From contig NZ_QJRY01000005.1 in assembly GCF_003205195.1 (NCBI RefSeq), positions 186,001 to 250,000 of the forward strand: a stretch of 64,000 nt of DNA, written 5' to 3'. Positions 60,825 to 64,000 of the stretch are shown piece by piece (position 1 is the stretch's first letter; each line of letters begins with the position of its first letter). The stretch comes from Peteryoungia wuzhouensis (GTDB lineage: Bacteria; Pseudomonadota; Alphaproteobacteria; Rhizobiales; Rhizobiaceae). The translations under genes were made by a program, and so were the position numbers. Under the pieces are notes generated by a model. It ran no database searches. It saw only the letters and a list, made by a program, of their open reading frames with translations, and was not told the DNA's origin.

Positions 60825-61805
60825 ATGAGGTTGCTTGTCACGGGCGCCACCGGAAAGGTTGGCCAGGCCTTCCTTCCCGCCTTCCTGCGCGAGCCCCGCT
60901 TTGCCGATTGGAGCGTCGTGGCGCTTTGCAACAACAGGGTGATCGACGCTGCCGATCGACTGTCGGTGGTGAAGGGGTCGGTCGCAGATCAAGATGTGGT
61001 TTCGGCGGCGCTCTCCGGGGTGACGCATGTGCTGCATCTGGCGGCCGTCAAGGAAACCCCTGACCAGGCGATCGACGTTGCGCTCAAGGGGCTCTACCTG
61101 CTGCTCGACCGCTTCTGCCAGCTCGAGGATGCACGACAGTTCATCCTCCTGAGTGGCGATTGTGTCGTGGGGCATATCTTTCAGGACTATCCGGAACCCA
61201 TCACCGAGCAGTCGCCGCGCAGGGCCTATCCCGGTGTCTATGCCCTGACGAAGGTGCTTGAAGAGGTGATGATCGAACAGGTCGGCATTCAATCCGGGCT
61301 GAATTGGACGACCCTTCGGGCGCCGTGGATCATGGAGAAGGACGACTTTCGCCAGGCCTTCGCGTTTGGTGGTGAGCAGTTCGGCGGGCCGCCCTGGTCG
61401 ACGCTGCTCGATCCACAGCGGCATGAGCAGATTCGTGCTGGCGGATATTTTCCTGCAATGCGCGATGCCCGTGGAAGCTACCTGAAGCGCAGCTTCATCC
61501 ATGTCGACGATCTCGTCCGCGCGATCCTGTCGTCGATCGACAATCCGCAGGCCTTCGGCCAGCTGTTCAATATCGCGATGGACGAACCTATCGATTACGG
61601 CCGTGTCTCGGAGCGTGTGAAGACCGTTGCGGGGCTTGAGCCGGCAGATATCGAAACCCCGTTTCATAGCAACTGGCTCGACAATTCCAAGGCGCGGAAA
61701 ATCCTCGGGTGGAGGCCCGAGATTGATCTTGATCGGCTCGTGGAGCGGGCCTGGAACTACCGGCGCGCGGCGGATGATCCGCGCATCATCTGGTATCCCG
61801 GCTGA
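60825..61805 (+). CDS. NAD-dependent epimerase/dehydratase family protein
   Basis: 326 residues, extended SDR fold. The cofactor loop is GATGKVG at about 7-13, the catalytic YxxxK is in PGVYALTKVLEEV, and LNWTTLRAPWIM and RSFIHVDDLVRAI are typical later segments. GWRPEIDLDRLVERAW ends the substrate domain. Such proteins act on nucleotide sugars, or on free sugars as uronate or aldose dehydrogenases. It is first in an operon with two binding proteins, so a sugar dehydrogenase role in catabolism is the more likely reading. Confidence 0.82.
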   Translation: MRLLVTGATGKVGQAFLPAFLREPRFADWSVVALCNNRVIDAADRLSVVKGSVADQDVVSAALSGVTHVLHLAAVKETPDQAIDVALKGLYLLLDRFCQLEDARQFILLSGDCVVGHIFQDYPEPITEQSPRRAYPGVYALTKVLEEVMIEQVGIQSGLNWTTLRAPWIMEKDDFRQAFAFGGEQFGGPPWSTLLDPQRHEQIRAGGYFPAMRDARGSYLKRSFIHVDDLVRAILSSIDNPQAFGQLFNIAMDEPIDYGRVSERVKTVAGLEPADIETPFHSNWLDNSKARKILGWRPEIDLDRLVERAWNYRRAADDPRIIWYPG

Positions 61806-61847
61806 GCAGGAGGGCTTTCGCCGGCAATTTGGAGGAGGAGAAAAGCA

Positions 61848-62840
61848 ATGAAAATGCGTTATCTGGCATTCACTGCAATACCTGTTCTCATGGCCCTGGC
61901 CGGGGAGAGCGCCGCCGAGGGCAAGAAGACGCTGGCGATCGTCGTGAAGGGACTCGACAACCCGTTCTTCGAGCAGATCAATCTGGGCTGCAAGAAGTGG
62001 CTCTCGGAAAATCCCGACAGTGAATATGAATGCCTCTACACGGGGCCTGCTTCTTCGGCCGACGAGGCCGGCGAAGTGCAGATCGTCGATGACCTGTTGA
62101 GCCGCGGGGTGGCGGCCATCGCCATTTCGCCATCGAATGCGCCTGCCATGGCCAACCGCATTCGCGAAATCGCGCCGACCGTTCCGGTCATGACGGTCGA
62201 TGCCGATTTCCTCGAAAAGGACAGCGATCTGCGCAAGACGTATCTTGGCACCGACAACTACCTGATGGGCGTCAAGATGGCGGAGGAAGCGAAGAAGCTG
62301 AAAGCCGAAGGTGGAACCGTCTGCCTGCAGCTCGGCAATGTCGCCGCCGCGAATATCAATGCCCGCGCGCAGGGCTTCCGCGACACCATCGCCGGTGCCA
62401 AGGATGTCGACCGCCTGACCGGCCAGAACGGCTGGACGGAAATCGAGGGCTGCCCGGTCTATACAAACGACCAGGCGGATCTCGCCAACCAACAGATGTC
62501 GGATGTCTTTACGGCGCATCCCGATCTTGACGCGTTCATCCTGGTCGGCGGCTGGGCGCAGTTTGCCCCTCAGGCCTATACTCAGGTCACGGATCAGGTG
62601 ATGGACAAGCTCAAGTCCAAGGATCTGGTCATCGTGGCGGGCGACACCCTGCCGCCGCAAACGCAGGCCTTCCGTGAAGGGCGCAGCCATGCGCAGGTCG
62701 GTCAGCGACCCTTCGAGATGGGCTATAAGGCGCCCGATGTGATGATCCAGCTGATCAAGGGCGAGAAGGTCGAAGATCCGTTGTTCACCGGTCTCGATGT
62801 CTGCAACACCGAAGACCCCGGCTTCTGCAAGGACAATTGA
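61848..62840 (+). CDS. Sugar ABC transporter binding protein (first of two)
   Basis: 330 residues with a signal peptide (MKMRYLAFTAIPVLMALAGE, then SAAEGKKT). The mature protein shows TLAIVVKGLDNPFFEQINLG, VAAIAISPSNAPAMANRIRE and PVMTVDADFLEKDSDLRKTY, a periplasmic-binding type 1 fold. Cysteines at GCKKW, EYECLY, VCLQL, EGCPVY, DVCN and FCKDN are unusually many for this family and may form disulfides in the periplasm. The next gene encodes a second, clearly different binding protein. Confidence 0.86.
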   Translation: MKMRYLAFTAIPVLMALAGESAAEGKKTLAIVVKGLDNPFFEQINLGCKKWLSENPDSEYECLYTGPASSADEAGEVQIVDDLLSRGVAAIAISPSNAPAMANRIREIAPTVPVMTVDADFLEKDSDLRKTYLGTDNYLMGVKMAEEAKKLKAEGGTVCLQLGNVAAANINARAQGFRDTIAGAKDVDRLTGQNGWTEIEGCPVYTNDQADLANQQMSDVFTAHPDLDAFILVGGWAQFAPQAYTQVTDQVMDKLKSKDLVIVAGDTLPPQTQAFREGRSHAQVGQRPFEMGYKAPDVMIQLIKGEKVEDPLFTGLDVCNTEDPGFCKDN

Positions 62841-62888
62841 CACACCAGGCAGAGGGGCTTGCTCTCTGGCTGACTTCGTTCGGCATGC

Positions 62889-62911
62889 GGACGGCTCGGG
62901 AGGGGCCGTCC
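62889..62911 (+). terminator. Intercistronic hairpin between the two binding-protein genes
   Basis: GGACGGC (62889-62895), 9-base loop, GCCGTCC (62905-62911), in the 129-base gap between the two binding-protein genes. It has no T run and is probably an mRNA-stability element or partial terminator. Confidence 0.55.
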
Positions 62912-62969
62912 TGCGTGCTGCCGTTCAACATGATGGCAGCCCGATGGAGAGGGTTGCGGGAGGATAAAA

Positions 62970-63917
62970 ATGAAGAGACTTTCGATTACGGCGCTTGCAG
63001 CCGCACTCACGATCGCGGCGACGCCGGTGCTGGCTGACGACAAGCCGGCGCTTGCCTTTGTCGTCAACGCGGCCTCGGATTTCTGGAAACTTGCGGAAGC
63101 CGGCGTCAAGGCGGCCCAGGCCGAACTTCCGGATTTCGACCTGCAGTTCCGCTATCCGGCACAGGGGACCGCAGCGCTTCAGAACGCGCTGATGGACGAT
63201 CTGGTCGCCGCCGGCACGGATGCGATCATGATTTCATCCGTCGATCCGAAGAACTCGGTCGATGCCTTCAACAAGATCGCCGGGCAAATCCCGCTGTTCA
63301 CCACAGATAGCGATGCGCCGCAGTCGAAGCGGATCGCCTATCTCGGATCGTCCAACACCAAGGCCGGCATCCAGGCGGGGGAGATTGCCGTGAAGGCTTT
63401 GCCCAAGGGTGGTAAGTGCATGGGCTTTGTCGGCTTCCTCGGTGCCGACAACGCCAAGGAGCGCATCGCCGGCTTCCGCGAGGCCGTCGAAGGCAAGGGC
63501 ATCGAATTGGTCGACGTGCGCGGTGACGACGTGGACTTCGCCCGCGCCCGCTCGAATGTCGACGACGTGCTGGCGGCGAACCCCGACATCGACTGCATGG
63601 TCGGCTTCTATTCCTACAATCCGCCGAAGATCTACGAGGCTCTGCAGGCAGCGGGCAAGCTGGGCACCATCACCGTCATCGCCTTCGACGAGGATCCGAT
63701 CACGCTCGGTGCCGTCAGGGAAGGCAGCTTTGCCGGAACTGTCGTGCAGGATCCCTATCAGTGGGGCTATCAGGGCATGAAGCTGATGGCGGCCTACGTG
63801 AAGGGCGACAAGTCGCAGGTTCCGGCCGACGGGCTGATCATCGTGCCGACGCAGGTGATCGACAAGGCCAATGTCGATGCTTTCGAAAAGCAGCTCAAGG
63901 AGCGTATCGGCGGCTGA
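62970..63917 (+). CDS. Sugar ABC transporter binding protein (second of two)
   Basis: 315 residues with a signal peptide (MKRLSITALAAALTIAATPV, then LADDKPAL). Typical segments are AFVVNAASDFWKLAEAGVKA, GTDAIMISSVDPKNSVDAFN and MVGFYSYNPPKIYEALQAAG. It has a start of its own after GGGAGGAT. With only one permease and one ATPase in the divergent half, the two binding proteins may share one channel and widen its substrate range, or further transport genes may lie beyond the window. A strong hairpin follows. Confidence 0.88.
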   Translation: MKRLSITALAAALTIAATPVLADDKPALAFVVNAASDFWKLAEAGVKAAQAELPDFDLQFRYPAQGTAALQNALMDDLVAAGTDAIMISSVDPKNSVDAFNKIAGQIPLFTTDSDAPQSKRIAYLGSSNTKAGIQAGEIAVKALPKGGKCMGFVGFLGADNAKERIAGFREAVEGKGIELVDVRGDDVDFARARSNVDDVLAANPDIDCMVGFYSYNPPKIYEALQAAGKLGTITVIAFDEDPITLGAVREGSFAGTVVQDPYQWGYQGMKLMAAYVKGDKSQVPADGLIIVPTQVIDKANVDAFEKQLKERIGG

Positions 63918-63941
63918 TCCGGTGTCGCCGATACCCCTTAA

Positions 63942-63974
63942 GGTCTGCGCGGGCCGATCCGGTCCGCGCAGACC
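63942..63974 (+). terminator. Strong stem-loop after second binding-protein gene
   Basis: GGTCTGCGCGG (63942-63952) pairs with CCGCGCAGACC (63964-63974). The stem can extend inward through a G-U pair to CCG/CGG with a 3-base ATC loop, about 15 bp in all. No clear T run follows. It may end the transcript or separate the binding protein from transport genes beyond the window. Confidence 0.75.
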
Positions 63975-64000
63975 GTCTGTCTGCCGCCGAGGAGCATTTG

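Overview
This 64 kb window reads as part of an alpha-proteobacterial genome, most likely from the Rhizobiaceae or a close relative in the Hyphomicrobiales. The grounds are the high G+C content, dense operons with 1 to 8 base start/stop overlaps, a fused SecDF, a pha/mrp cation antiporter operon with a fused A/B subunit, and a very high load of solute-binding-protein ABC importers. There are six ABC systems plus one orphan sulfate-binding protein, each with its own local regulator or enzymes. I found no rRNA, tRNA, insertion sequence, phage gene or CRISPR array. No stretch over 300 bases lacks a gene.

Layout. 0-11 kb: acetylpolyamine amidohydrolase; a FadR-type GntR regulator divergent from a catabolic operon (AA_synth-family protein, alpha/beta hydrolase, flavin reductase fused to a degenerate Nudix-like domain, luciferase-like monooxygenase, aldehyde dehydrogenase, NIPSNAP protein); then a polyamine-type ABC importer. 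11-14.4 kb: an operon of APC-family permease, small membrane protein, nitrilase and TetR repressor behind a 28-base perfect palindrome. 14.6-26 kb: a LacI regulator divergent from a long carbohydrate operon (ribose-type ABC importer, ketose 3-epimerase-like protein, FrcK-like kinase, FGGY kinase, class II aldolase, ribulokinase-like FGGY kinase). 26-32.8 kb: a TetR / amidohydrolase / DUF3237 operon divergent from a second polyamine-type importer.

33-42.4 kb is more housekeeping in character: SecDF, a small XRE regulator, and the Mrp (Pha) antiporter operon. 42.6-45.8 kb holds an orphan periplasmic sulfate-binding protein, two very small genes, a flavin reductase and a shortened acyl-CoA-dehydrogenase-like protein. 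46-50.8 kb is a ROK-regulated sugar ABC operon ending in a short-chain dehydrogenase. 50.9-57.7 kb, on the minus strand, is an arabinose-oligosaccharide module: UgpC-type ATPase, two permeases, binding protein, a GH51 arabinofuranosidase and an ArsR-type regulator. 57.9-63.9 kb is another sugar system in which a LacI regulator, permease and single-domain ATPase face a divergent operon of an NAD-dependent epimerase/dehydratase and two different periplasmic binding proteins.

The theme is regulated uptake and breakdown of scarce carbon and nitrogen compounds typical of a soil or plant-associated bacterium. The best candidates for undescribed biology are the oxygenase cluster at 2-7 kb with its Nudix-fused flavin reductase, the three-kinase sugar pathway at 20-26 kb, and the two small genes next to the reduced flavoenzyme pair at 43.9-45.8 kb. 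Several regulator/operator pairs can be read directly from palindromes in the promoters. Functions are inferred from family motifs read by eye; no database search was run.
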